A stretch of DNA of 5,591 bases from Planctomycetaceae bacterium (GCA_016765335.1 JAESQE010000599.1:1-5591); one strand, 5' to 3'; positions 1-5,591 are shown, counted from the first letter of the stretch. Notes: generated by a model not told the origin, from the letters alone. A program made the numbers and translations.

Positions 1-249
1 ATTGGATTTTTCGCTGCCGACGCAGGACGCCTTATTCAGAAGTTTGCAAAATCATTGAACTACATAAACTTGGTATTTGGAGCACTTCTTGTCATTCTTG
101 GTGTTCTTATCTTCCCCCGGCTCGCCTACTCTTCGGTTGGCTCCTCGGTTGGTGCTTCTGCTGGTGCTTCAATTTCGGGACGGGCTTTATCTGAAATGTC
201 TTTGCGGCACCAGGCTCCTTCCCAGCGAATTGTTTTGACTCGGGCGTAA
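1..249 (+). CDS. C-terminal part of a CcdA-like integral membrane protein (5' end outside window)
   Basis: The frame is open from base 1 to the TAA at 247-249, so the gene begins upstream of the window. The first 38 residues read as a short cationic linker (RLIQKFAKSLNYINL) followed by a strongly hydrophobic helix (VFGALLVILGVLIF). This 'basic loop, then G-x-L-L-x-x-L-G-x-L helix' pattern is the usual end of CcdA/DsbD-type thiol-disulfide membrane transporters, which pass electrons across the cytoplasmic membrane for cytochrome c maturation. LysE-type exporters end in a similar way, so the family call is tentative. The recognisable core stops near base 114. The remaining 45 residues are low-complexity Ser/Gly/Ala/Val followed by non-hydrophobic sequence, and they are mostly antisense to the 3' end of purD. 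That tail may be a real but unconserved extension, or the true stop may have been lost. The TTG at 55 is internal to the helix region and is not a credible start. Confidence 0.55.
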   Translation: MGFFAADAGRLIQKFAKSLNYINLVFGALLVILGVLIFPRLAYSSVGSSVGASAGASISGRALSEMSLRHQAPSQRIVLTRA

Positions 250-1535
250 GCGTTGAGCTTGGCTTGATCAAGAGTGTCCCCCATCGCGGTAACACCCAGA
301 ACGCGACCTCCGGAGTTAACAATTTCTCCTCCTTCAAGCTTCGTCCCTGCGTGGAAAACTTTCAACTCTTTGGTTCCCGGCTGCGCACCTAGCCCACGGA
401 TTGGATACCCCTTCTTGTAAACATCCGGATATCCACGCGAAGCCATGACAACACAAACAGCTGGGCGAGGATCCCATTCGAGTCCTTCAAATTCGTGAAG
501 CTTTCCAGAAGCCGCAGCATACAACAGTTCGAACAGATCAGTTTTGAGACGCATCAATACGGGCTGAGTTTCTGGATCACCAAAGCGAACGTTGAATTCG
601 AGAACTTTGGGGCCTTGCTTATTGATCATTAAACCTGCGTAAAGCACGCCGGAAAATTTGCAACCGCGACGCTTCATTTCATGCACGATTGGAATAAGAA
701 TCGTTTGCGTAATTTCGTCCATCATTTCAGGACTGACAACTGGTGTCGTGCAGTAAGCTCCCATCCCCCCGGTATTGGGACCGGAGTCACCATCGTGTGC
801 AGCTTTGTGATCCTGCGAAGCTTCCAACGGAATAATTGTTTTGCCATCAACAATTGCCAGGATGCTGGCTTCTGCACCGTCGAGGAAATCTTCAATGATC
901 ACTCGGGAACCAGCTTCACCAAATTTATTTCCAGACAAACATTCTTCTACGAAATCGACAGCTTCCTGATAAGACTCACAAACCTTGACCCCTTTGCCGG
1001 CTGCCAGGCCGTCTGCTTTGACGACAATCGGCTGATACATCACAGGACTTCTGCCACTTGCAGGCTGCTTGAACCAGTCTTCTTCGGTTTCGTTTCCCAC
1101 AACTTCCCGTGTATAACCGCCGCCGTACCGCTCTTTCAAATAGTTGAGCGCCGGTTCGATATCATCAAAGGTGCCATAATCGCCTGTGGGGACTTTGGCA
1201 GCCAGCATGACTTCTTTGGCAAAAGTTTTGCTGCCTTCTAACTGAGCAGCAGCCTTGGTAGGACCAAAAACGGTGAGTCCAGCATTTTTAAACTCATCCA
1301 CAATCCCCATAACCAAAGGAACTTCCGGCCCAGGGATTGTCAGATCGATTTTTTCTCGCAGTGCAAAATCTAGAAGCGCAGGGATGTCATCATCCGAAAT
1401 CTGCACATTTTCTGCGTCACTGGCTGTTCCTGCATTGCCCGGTGCACAATAAATTTTGGTCACAACCGAAGATTGCGACAACTTCCACACCAAAGCATGC
1501 TCACGCCCACCTTGACCAATCACCAGCACTTTCAT
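126..1535 (-). CDS. purD: Phosphoribosylamine-glycine ligase (GAR synthetase)
   Basis: PurD joins glycine to 5-phosphoribosylamine with ATP to give glycinamide ribonucleotide, the second step of cytosolic de novo purine synthesis. The 469-residue product shows the whole family pattern. The N-domain begins MKVLVIGQGGREHALVWKL and continues to APGNAGTA (31-38). The ATP-grasp domain has GPTKAAAQLEGSK (91-103), VVKADGLAAGKG (171-182), an acidic EDFLDGAEAS (215-224), the Gly-rich SGPNTGGMGAY (251-261) and the metal-binding EFNVRFGDPETQ (313-324). The C-domain ends at about CRKDISDK (443-450). The start is supported by GGAGAG seven bases upstream. Two features depart from E. coli PurD, which is about 430 residues: about 30 extra residues at 136-168, just before the VVKADG strand, and an 18-residue Pro/Glu/Ala tail (452-469). 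The tail DNA is also read on the plus strand by the convergent membrane-protein gene. No intrinsic terminator is visible downstream. Confidence 0.97.
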   Translation of the reverse strand: MKVLVIGQGGREHALVWKLSQSSVVTKIYCAPGNAGTASDAENVQISDDDIPALLDFALREKIDLTIPGPEVPLVMGIVDEFKNAGLTVFGPTKAAAQLEGSKTFAKEVMLAAKVPTGDYGTFDDIEPALNYLKERYGGGYTREVVGNETEEDWFKQPASGRSPVMYQPIVVKADGLAAGKGVKVCESYQEAVDFVEECLSGNKFGEAGSRVIIEDFLDGAEASILAIVDGKTIIPLEASQDHKAAHDGDSGPNTGGMGAYCTTPVVSPEMMDEITQTILIPIVHEMKRRGCKFSGVLYAGLMINKQGPKVLEFNVRFGDPETQPVLMRLKTDLFELLYAAASGKLHEFEGLEWDPRPAVCVVMASRGYPDVYKKGYPIRGLGAQPGTKELKVFHAGTKLEGGEIVNSGGRVLGVTAMGDTLDQAKLNAYARVKTIRWEGAWCRKDISDKARPEIEAPAEAPTEEPTEE

Positions 1536-1542
1536 CTTTTAA

Positions 1543-1548
1543 CTCTCC
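1543..1548 (-). promoter_or_regulatory. purD ribosome-binding site
   Basis: On the minus strand GGAGAG lies seven bases before the ATG at 1535. This is a good Shine-Dalgarno match at normal spacing and supports the chosen start, which also places the conserved MKVLVIG strand at the very N-terminus. Confidence 0.75.
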
Positions 1549-1822
1549 AGCTTGAAACGATTCTTTCCCAACTTTCCCAAATAGTAACAGCAGGGTAAGA
1601 CAATCTCACTCAATCAGAAAGCAAGAACCTGCTTTTTTCAGAAGCTGCCAGCTGAAATCAGGTAATAGCCCCCAAAATCGGCCCTTAACGCTCTAGACAA
1701 ACCGATCTGTTTTGCGTAAATTAGAGATAAGTATTTGCTGATCCTTACCCTGTCGTCTGTCTTTATCACGATGACAAAGGCAAATGCAAATCCCTCAATC
1801 TACCCACTCATCACCTTACTAT

Positions 1823-1827
1823 GAGGA
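1823..1827 (+). promoter_or_regulatory. Ribosome-binding site that decides the propeller gene start
   Basis: GAGGA followed by five T residues precedes the ATG at 1833. The alternative in-frame ATG at 1821 overlaps this motif and has nothing like a Shine-Dalgarno site upstream (the preceding bases are CATCACCTTACT). Initiation at 1833 is therefore favoured and gives a Tat signal with a normal short n-region. Confidence 0.65.
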
Positions 1828-1832
1828 TTTTT

Positions 1833-2927
1833 ATGTCAAACCACCCACAATCTGGCTCCTCTCGACGACAGTTCCTGAAAACATCAGCAGCAACAATTGC
1901 TGCAACAGCAACTGCTCCCATGTTTCTGAATGCTGCTGATAAATCCGGCTCAAAAGAAGTGATTTTGGGTAACGGGAAAGATCACGTTTACCGCTGCATT
2001 CACAACTGGGGCAACGATTCTTTGCCGGAGTCCCACAAATATAGTGGCCCAACTCATGGCGTAGCAGTCGATTCTGCTGGTCTGGTCTACATTACACATT
2101 ACGGCACACCAGGGTCGATCTTCGTTTTTGATGGAGACGGTAAATTTGTTCGCTCGATGGGAGAAGTCCATGCCAAGAACGGCAGAGGTTCTGGACACGG
2201 AATCGATATCCGTAAAGAAGGCAAAGAAGAATTCATCTACCTGGCACCGAGTGAAAGTTCTTTGTCGTTTACAAAAATGACACTCGATGGCGAAGTCGTC
2301 TGGCAAACAGGAAAAGAAAAGCTCAGCAAAGATAGTGGTGTCTGGGAAGGAAAGAAACTCGGATATCGTCCAACCAATACCAGTTTCCGTCCCGATGGTG
2401 GTTACTACCTGGGAGATGGTTACGGCAGTAACTATATCTTCGAGTACGATAAGAACGATAAGTTCGTCCAAACTTTAGGCGGTACCGGTACTGCAGATGG
2501 AAAATTCAAGACACCGCATGGCCAATGGCTGGATAATCGTGACGGCGTTCCGAAACTTGTTGTGGCTGACCGTGCCAACAAACGTCTGCAATGGTTTGGC
2601 CTGGATGGAAAGCACATTAAAACTCTCGGCGGATTCCTGTTCCCAGCAGATATCGATACTCAGGGAGACCTGATGCTCGTGCCTGACTTGCACGCTCGAA
2701 TCACTTTGCTTGATCTCAACAATGAAGTCATCGCACAACTTGGTGATGACGAAGCCTGGAGAAGCAAGGTACTCGATGGCAAAGTTGGCATGCGAACAAA
2801 ACCAGCTCTGTGGCAACCTGGTAAATTCATCCACCCGCATGATGCTTGCTTCGATGCAAATGGCAACATTTATATCGTTGAATGGGTCCAACCTGGACGC
2901 GTTACAAAACTCGAAAAAATCAGCTAA
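1833..2927 (+). CDS. Tat-exported six-bladed beta-propeller, NHL / PAL-like
   Basis: The 364-residue product begins with a twin-arginine signal (SRRQFLK at 10-16, then a weakly hydrophobic Ala/Thr stretch to about 35), so it is probably exported folded. The rest has six propeller-type strands: THGVAVDSAGLVYITH (from 74), GHGIDI (from 121), RPTNTSFRPDGGYYLGDGYG (from 179), TPHGQWLDN with LVVADRANKRLQWF (227-255), FPADIDTQGDLMLVPDLH (270-287) and HPHDACFDANGNIYIVEW (334-351). The phrases P-T-x-x-x-x-x-x-G-x-Y-x-x-D-G-Y, P-H-x-x and V-A-D-R-x-N-x-R resemble peptidyl-alpha-hydroxyglycine alpha-amidating lyase (PAL). PAL uses blade histidines to hold zinc; candidates here are H75, H229 and H336. 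The enzymatic role and substrate are not established, and many bacterial NHL proteins with this look have unknown function. The gene has its own ribosome-binding site and terminator and appears monocistronic. The alternative start at 1821 would add only four residues. Confidence 0.85.
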   Translation: MSNHPQSGSSRRQFLKTSAATIAATATAPMFLNAADKSGSKEVILGNGKDHVYRCIHNWGNDSLPESHKYSGPTHGVAVDSAGLVYITHYGTPGSIFVFDGDGKFVRSMGEVHAKNGRGSGHGIDIRKEGKEEFIYLAPSESSLSFTKMTLDGEVVWQTGKEKLSKDSGVWEGKKLGYRPTNTSFRPDGGYYLGDGYGSNYIFEYDKNDKFVQTLGGTGTADGKFKTPHGQWLDNRDGVPKLVVADRANKRLQWFGLDGKHIKTLGGFLFPADIDTQGDLMLVPDLHARITLLDLNNEVIAQLGDDEAWRSKVLDGKVGMRTKPALWQPGKFIHPHDACFDANGNIYIVEWVQPGRVTKLEKIS

Positions 2928-2951
2928 TTCGATTAATTTCATTTGCTGTAG

Positions 2952-2984
2952 AAGGAATCGGTGCAATCCACCGGTTCCTTTTTT
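2952..2984 (+). terminator. Intrinsic terminator of the propeller gene
   Basis: AAGGAATCGGTG (2952-2963) pairs with CACCGGTTCCTT (2969-2980) across a five-base CAATC loop. This gives a 12-bp stem with one T-G wobble, running directly into six T residues (2979-2984). It lies 25 bases after the stop codon, the usual place and form for a Rho-independent terminator. Confidence 0.9.
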
Positions 2985-3323
2985 CATTTCCAGTCCGCTA
3001 GTCAGCCCAGATAGCTTTCTTTTCCGTGCTCAAGCACCACTCGACACTACCCATACATACACATGTCACCAATGAGTATAAAACAGTCATGCAAGCCAAT
3101 CTCGACTTTGACGTTTGGGACAGTTGTACTACCTGCTGTAATTAATCCTAAAAAACAGGTAATCAGACGTGTCTTCTTGCTAAATAACAGGCCGATGATG
3201 TTCGATCAGTATAGAATAAGACAACCTGCAAAATACTGCCCAGTCGCAGATCCTGCAAATTACAGAACGACTCAAGCTACACTGTAGTCAACCCTGATCG
3301 CCTAAAGCGGAAAGAAGTTTCCC
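2985..3323. other. Intergenic region upstream of the porin gene
   Basis: There is no credible gene in these 339 bases. An open frame at 3063-3287 (+) lacks a ribosome-binding site, and its product has no recognisable features. The region should hold the porin promoter. I see TTGACG at 3108-3113, but nothing like a -10 box 16-18 bases downstream, and an isolated TATAGAAT at 3210-3217 without a partner. Small symmetric motifs are GTGCT-CA-AGCAC (3026-3037) and TACCTG/CAGGTA arms at about 3129-3160. A near-perfect 12-base direct repeat close to the gene is listed separately. Confidence 0.5.
3225..3263 (+). repeat. Pair of 12-base direct repeats upstream of the porin gene
   Basis: CCTGCAAAATAC (3225-3236) and CCTGCAAATTAC (3252-3263) differ at one base and start 27 bases apart. 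The second copy ends 60 bases before the porin start. A looser relative, CCTGCTGTAATTA, begins at 3132. The arrangement could be a tandem regulator-binding site, but there is no independent support and short AT-rich repeats also arise by chance. Confidence 0.35.
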
Positions 3324-4769
3324 ATGTTTGCAAGGACTTCGATTCTATCTTTGAATCTTGTAATTGCCCTACTTGTGATTTCTCAAACTCAGTCCCAAGC
3401 TGGGATTTTCGGAGAAAAATCAAGCTGGTTTAGTTCACTCGATAATGTAGATCCATGGATATCACTTCCCAAAAAAGAGCAAATTGGAAGCAGTGACTTC
3501 AAGCTAACAACCGGCGGGTCACTTCGGTATCGCTATATCAACGAAGTCAACAGACTGCGACCACCTGGTGCAGTTCGAACAGATTACAGCCAATGGCGAT
3601 TCACTCCGTTTATGGAATTGAATTACAAAGACGACATCAAAGGATTTGTTAAAATCATTGATGCCGATACTTTTGGCGAAGACGTTTTTCCGCTGCCGAT
3701 CGATGAAAATCGCTGGGACATACTGGAAGCCTATATTGATGCCAAGGTCATGTCTTTGGCCAATGGCGATGTCCGACTTCGTTATGGTCGTCAAATGCTG
3801 AATTACGGTAAGCAGAGAACGGTTTCTCCATTAGCATGGGCCAACACTTACCGAAACTTTGAAGGACTTAAAGGATATTATCGGGGAGAAGATTGGAACA
3901 TCGACGCCTTTGCTGTTCGACCACTCAACGCAGCTTCCCGTGGAACTGCCTTCAAACCAGATGCTCTTGATACACCAGACCAAAGCAACTTATTCAGCGG
4001 AATTTACGCCACTAAAAAGAACTTTCAAGATATTGGCTCACTTGATACCTACTGGTTGTGGTCCAACGAGCGAGAAGAAAACCCTGCCCGCCAGGATGGA
4101 AATCGCCATACATTTGGTGCCCGCATCTATGGTAGCAACCCAATAACCGATGGCTGCTGCGACGATGTCGTCAGAACCTGGGCCTGGGATCTGGAAGGTG
4201 CAATGCAATTCGGAAGCGATTCATTTGCCCCTGGTCCGGAACTTGATGTCTATGCAGGTTTTATGACAGCTGACTTGGCTCATACCTGGAATCAAGCAAC
4301 TTGGACACCAACCGTCAAAGGGCTGTTCTACTACGGTTCGGGAGATAGCAACGGAACTGATAACAAAATTGGTACCTACTACTCGATGTATCCTTTGGGA
4401 CACGCTTACTGGGGAATGATCGATAATTTCTCTGGACAGAACCTGATCGATTACAGCGTGCAGGCAAGTGTCAAACCAAGTAAAAAGCTGGGTCTTTCAT
4501 CAGCTTTCCACTACTTTACCAAAGCTCAAGCTGAAGATGCCATCTATAACATTGCAGGAGCAGGACTGGGAGCAACCGGGGCAGCCGGAGAAGCCGCAGG
4601 GGAGAAAATTGGTACCGAACTGGATCTTCTTGCAACCTATAAAGTAAATTCCAGCCTCACGCTGCAAGGTGGCTATTTCTGGTTCTGGTACGGAAACGCT
4701 GTTCAAAACGGTGGCTTGGACCGAGACGACGCCAGCCAGATTTACTTCTTGGCAAACTACGATTTCTAA
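3324..4769 (+). CDS. Alginate-export-family outer-membrane porin
   Basis: The 481-residue product starts with a Sec signal peptide (hydrophobic core about 6-19, probable cleavage after QSQA at 26). It then shows alternating amphipathic strands and ends in aromatic-rich FLANYDF, whose terminal Phe is the usual signature of an outer-membrane beta-barrel. The stretch around 152-200 (RYGRQMLNYGKQR, SPLAWANTYRNFEGLKGYY, WNIDAFAVRP) is the characteristic core of the alginate-export domain found in AlgE-like porins, here probably a general anion or oligosaccharide channel. The substrate cannot be read from sequence. Possible external loops include a Gly/Ala-rich segment at 411-428 and a Cys-Cys pair at 278-279. 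A weak AGAAG ribosome-binding site sits six bases before the ATG. The gene is flanked by terminators on both sides, so it is probably transcribed alone. Confidence 0.85.
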   Translation: MFARTSILSLNLVIALLVISQTQSQAGIFGEKSSWFSSLDNVDPWISLPKKEQIGSSDFKLTTGGSLRYRYINEVNRLRPPGAVRTDYSQWRFTPFMELNYKDDIKGFVKIIDADTFGEDVFPLPIDENRWDILEAYIDAKVMSLANGDVRLRYGRQMLNYGKQRTVSPLAWANTYRNFEGLKGYYRGEDWNIDAFAVRPLNAASRGTAFKPDALDTPDQSNLFSGIYATKKNFQDIGSLDTYWLWSNEREENPARQDGNRHTFGARIYGSNPITDGCCDDVVRTWAWDLEGAMQFGSDSFAPGPELDVYAGFMTADLAHTWNQATWTPTVKGLFYYGSGDSNGTDNKIGTYYSMYPLGHAYWGMIDNFSGQNLIDYSVQASVKPSKKLGLSSAFHYFTKAQAEDAIYNIAGAGLGATGAAGEAAGEKIGTELDLLATYKVNSSLTLQGGYFWFWYGNAVQNGGLDRDDASQIYFLANYDF

Positions 4770-4791
4770 ATCGCAGGCAGCTATTACACTC

Positions 4792-4828
4792 AAAGATCCT
4801 CTTGCTATTGTGGCCTGAGGATCTTTTT
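4792..4828 (+). terminator. Intrinsic terminator of the porin gene
   Basis: AAAGATCCTC (4792-4801) is perfectly complementary to GAGGATCTTT (4817-4826), with a 15-base loop and a T run at 4824-4828. It begins 22 bases after the porin stop codon. The loop is longer than usual, but stem and T tract are clear. Confidence 0.85.
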
Positions 4829-4843
4829 GCATGGCTTCCAATA

Positions 4844-4860
4844 CCAGCCCGAAGCGACAG
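4844..4860. repeat. Possible planctomycete interspersed motif (AGCCCGAAGCG)
   Basis: CCAGCCCGAAGCGACAG contains an AGCCCGAAGCG core that I recall as very common between genes in planctomycetes. That is from memory and not tested here. It lies just past the porin terminator, in DNA with no coding potential. Confidence 0.35.
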
Positions 4861-4930
4861 TTTTGAAGTTGCACACTTTGGGAGGAGGTGAGCGAAATTA
4901 TGTTTCGCGAGCTACACGATTAATTCGATG

Positions 4931-5130
4931 AAGGGGTGGCTGGGGCGCCAATCGATTGTTGAGTTGTACTTGAGCTGTGTTTGCAAATTATGGATTGCAT
5001 GAAAAAATTGGTTATGGCCCCAGATGTGGGATACTTCTGGGGCCATAACCAATACCCTGTAAGGTCCAGTCAGTTTTGCATGGGCGAGCTATAATTTCCT
5101 CAAAATTTCCTTTGCGCCCCAGCCACCCTT
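4931..5130. repeat. 200-bp nested inverted-repeat element
   Basis: The outer arms are GGGTGGCTGGGGCGC (4934-4948) and its exact complement (5114-5128), 15 bp perfect and extended by AA/TT across a one-base bulge. At the centre lies a separate perfect 18-bp hairpin (5007-5024 with 5036-5053). The distances from outer to inner arms are nearly equal (58 and 60 bases). When the right spacer is reverse-complemented it lines up with the left spacer at TTGAG and TGCAAA in the same register. The whole block therefore looks like a palindrome whose intermediate parts have diverged. It contains no transposase, and I found no target-site duplication. A MITE-like or REP-like non-autonomous element is the best description, and a structured RNA is the alternative. 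Confidence 0.65.
5002..5053 (-). terminator. Perfect 18-bp hairpin with a T tract on the minus strand
   Basis: ATTGGTTATGGCCCCAGA (5007-5024) is perfectly complementary to 5036-5053, with an 11-base loop. Read on the minus strand, the stem is followed at once by TTTTTT (5007 down to 5002), which has the form of an intrinsic terminator. Read on the plus strand there is no T tract. No minus-strand gene is visible upstream within the window, so its target transcript is unknown. It may end a small RNA or simply be the core of the surrounding repeat element. Confidence 0.5.
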
Positions 5131-5153
5131 TTGTTCATTTTCCATCGGGTGTC

Positions 5154-5182
5154 GTAACCGGCGGCTAGCGCCTTGCCGCTCA
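5154..5182. repeat. Short GC-rich palindromic repeat, REP-like
   Basis: The segment contains GCGGCTAGCGCCTTGCCGCT (5161-5180). It folds as CGGC-GGC, loop TAGC, GCC-(TT bulge)-GCCG over 5159-5178, seven base pairs with a two-base bulge. I recall near-identical sequences (AAGGCGCTAGCCGC on the other strand) scattered through planctomycete intergenic DNA, but copy number cannot be checked in this window, where it occurs once. It is markedly more GC-rich than the flanking DNA. Confidence 0.5.
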
Positions 5183-5217
5183 AGCAAGTCCGTTTGCTAC
5201 CTTTGTGATCTACCTGC

Positions 5218-5226
5218 TGGTACAAT
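5218..5226 (+). promoter_or_regulatory. Candidate extended -10 promoter for the esterase gene
   Basis: TGGTACAAT matches the extended -10 form TGnTATAAT at eight of the nine positions, counting n as a match. It lies 52 bases before the ATG at 5279, giving a leader of about 45 bases. No good -35 box is present at the proper spacing, so the call rests on the -10 alone. Confidence 0.3.
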
Positions 5227-5264
5227 TTCTTGATACTGGAATCATTAAATGCTCGTACTTTGTT

Positions 5265-5270
5265 AGAGGA
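5265..5270 (+). promoter_or_regulatory. Ribosome-binding site of the esterase gene
   Basis: AGAGGA ends eight bases before the ATG at 5279. The match and spacing support that start, which gives a complete signal peptide. Confidence 0.7.
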
Positions 5271-5278
5271 AACTACAA

Positions 5279-5591
5279 ATGCTTCGCTCAATGATTGTTT
5301 TCACGTTTGTGCTGCTGTGGGGTCTTACGATTCCAATAAACACTCAAGCTCAGGAAGATGATAAAACGCTTCGTGTATTCATTTTTGCGGGTCAGTCCAA
5401 CATGGTCGGTTCCGATTCTAAAGTGAAAGACATCAAACGCTTCCCTCCCTTTGCAGGACTCGAATCGCCTCAGCGCGATGTGAAGTTTTGTTATAATATT
5501 GGGCGAGAAAACAAATTGACATCCAACGGTTGGGTTGATCTGCAACCGGTCAGTAATGTGGTTGGACCGGAATTAAGTTTTCCTCGAAAAG
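5279..5591 (+). CDS. Secreted SASA/SGNH-type carbohydrate esterase, N-terminal part (3' end outside window)
   Basis: The frame is open from ATG 5279 to the window edge, giving 104 codons. Residues 1-24 form a Sec signal peptide (MLRSMIVFTFVLLWGL, probable cleavage after NTQA). The mature protein starts with a beta-strand and the motif LRVFIFAGQSNMVG (31-44). G-Q-S-N-M is the block I motif of the sialate O-acetylesterase/acetylxylan-esterase family (SASA, formerly DUF303), with Ser40 the expected nucleophile. VVGPELSF (94-101) matches the second conserved GPE-x-x-F block of this family. The catalytic His/Asp region lies beyond the window. Such enzymes remove acetyl groups from polysaccharides or sialic acids and are abundant in planctomycetes. 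The product is probably periplasmic or secreted, and its substrate is unknown. Confidence 0.88.
   Translation, partial: MLRSMIVFTFVLLWGLTIPINTQAQEDDKTLRVFIFAGQSNMVGSDSKVKDIKRFPPFAGLESPQRDVKFCYNIGRENKLTSNGWVDLQPVSNVVGPELSFPRK

Larger units (their letters stand above)
1536..1832. other. Divergent intergenic region between purD and the propeller gene
   Basis: This stretch must carry the promoters for both divergent genes. I could not find a convincing sigma-70 -35/-10 pair on either strand. Visible details are a 9-bp inverted pair, CAGGGTAAG at 1591-1599 and CTTACCCTG at 1744-1752, and a weak AT-rich stem (AAAGCA at 1618-1623, TGCTTT at 1630-1635) that runs into a T tract on the plus strand. 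No credible coding frame is present. An unconserved ATG at 1821, in frame with the propeller gene, lacks a ribosome-binding site and is treated as untranslated leader. Confidence 0.5.

Noticed and set aside
681..1241. 186-codon plus-strand frame antisense to purD
   Set aside because: It lies entirely inside purD, which has strong family motifs across the same bases. The antisense product shows no family features.
1618..1638. Possible plus-strand intrinsic terminator before the propeller gene
   Set aside because: The stem is only six A/T-rich pairs and no plus-strand gene lies upstream for it to end. A leader attenuator is conceivable but unsupported.
1950..2471. 173-codon minus-strand frame antisense to the propeller gene
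   Set aside because: It is the complement of well-supported propeller blades and has no ribosome-binding site or recognisable motif.
3063..3287. 74-codon plus-strand open frame between propeller and porin genes
   Set aside because: It lacks a ribosome-binding site, and its product has no signal peptide, helix or recognisable motif. It probably reflects chance openness of AT-rich leader DNA.
4888..4923. Tiny frame after a strong GGAGGAGG motif (GTG 4888 or ATG 4900, stop at 4923)
   Set aside because: The motif resembles a ribosome-binding site, but the product would be 7-11 residues with no downstream gene to regulate. I see no evidence that it is translated.
4999..5094. 31-codon plus-strand frame beginning MKKLVMAPDVGYFWG within the nested repeat
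   Set aside because: There is no ribosome-binding site before the ATG, and the frame is imposed by the perfect hairpin arms. A palindrome of this kind explains the sequence better than a small protein does.
5090..5095. Perfect TATAAT on the plus strand at the right side of the nested repeat
   Set aside because: No -35 box occurs 16-18 bases upstream and no TGn extension is present. A single hexamer is expected by chance in AT-rich DNA.
4829..5278. CRISPR array or defence-related ncRNA
   Set aside because: The repeats are inverted rather than regularly spaced direct repeats, no cas or reverse-transcriptase gene is present, and the motifs differ from each other.

Overview
The window looks like chromosomal DNA from a planctomycete, probably the order Planctomycetales. 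I infer this from gene content and style, not from a marker gene: a Tat-exported beta-propeller, an alginate-export-type outer-membrane porin and an exported SASA-type esterase lie beside a housekeeping purine gene. The intergenic DNA also carries short GC-rich palindromic motifs of the sort I associate with planctomycete genomes. Base composition is moderate, with no sign of a compositional island.

Layout. Positions 1-249 (+) hold the 3' end of a membrane-protein gene, best matched to the last helix of a CcdA-like protein. It converges on purD (126-1535, -), and the two reading frames share 124 bp. A divergent intergenic region (about 300 bp) separates purD from a Tat-signal six-bladed NHL/PAL-like propeller gene (1833-2927, +), which ends in a clear intrinsic terminator (2952-2984). 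After a 339-bp gap comes an alginate-export-family porin (3324-4769, +) with its own intrinsic terminator (4792-4828). A roughly 450-bp gap packed with inverted-repeat and palindromic elements follows. The window ends inside a secreted SGNH/SASA esterase gene (5279 onward, +).

How the genes relate. Each plus-strand gene has its own ribosome-binding site, and the propeller and porin genes each have their own terminator, so these look like monocistronic units rather than an operon. purD is core metabolism. The other complete genes encode exported proteins: the propeller through Tat and the porin and esterase through Sec. They would fit envelope or polysaccharide handling, but no shared pathway is shown by the sequence.

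The most unusual part is 4829-5278. It holds a 200-bp nested inverted repeat whose outer 15-bp arms and central 18-bp hairpin are perfect while the DNA between has drifted. Two further short repeat-like motifs flank it. I found no CRISPR array, tRNA, rRNA, transposase gene or defence system.
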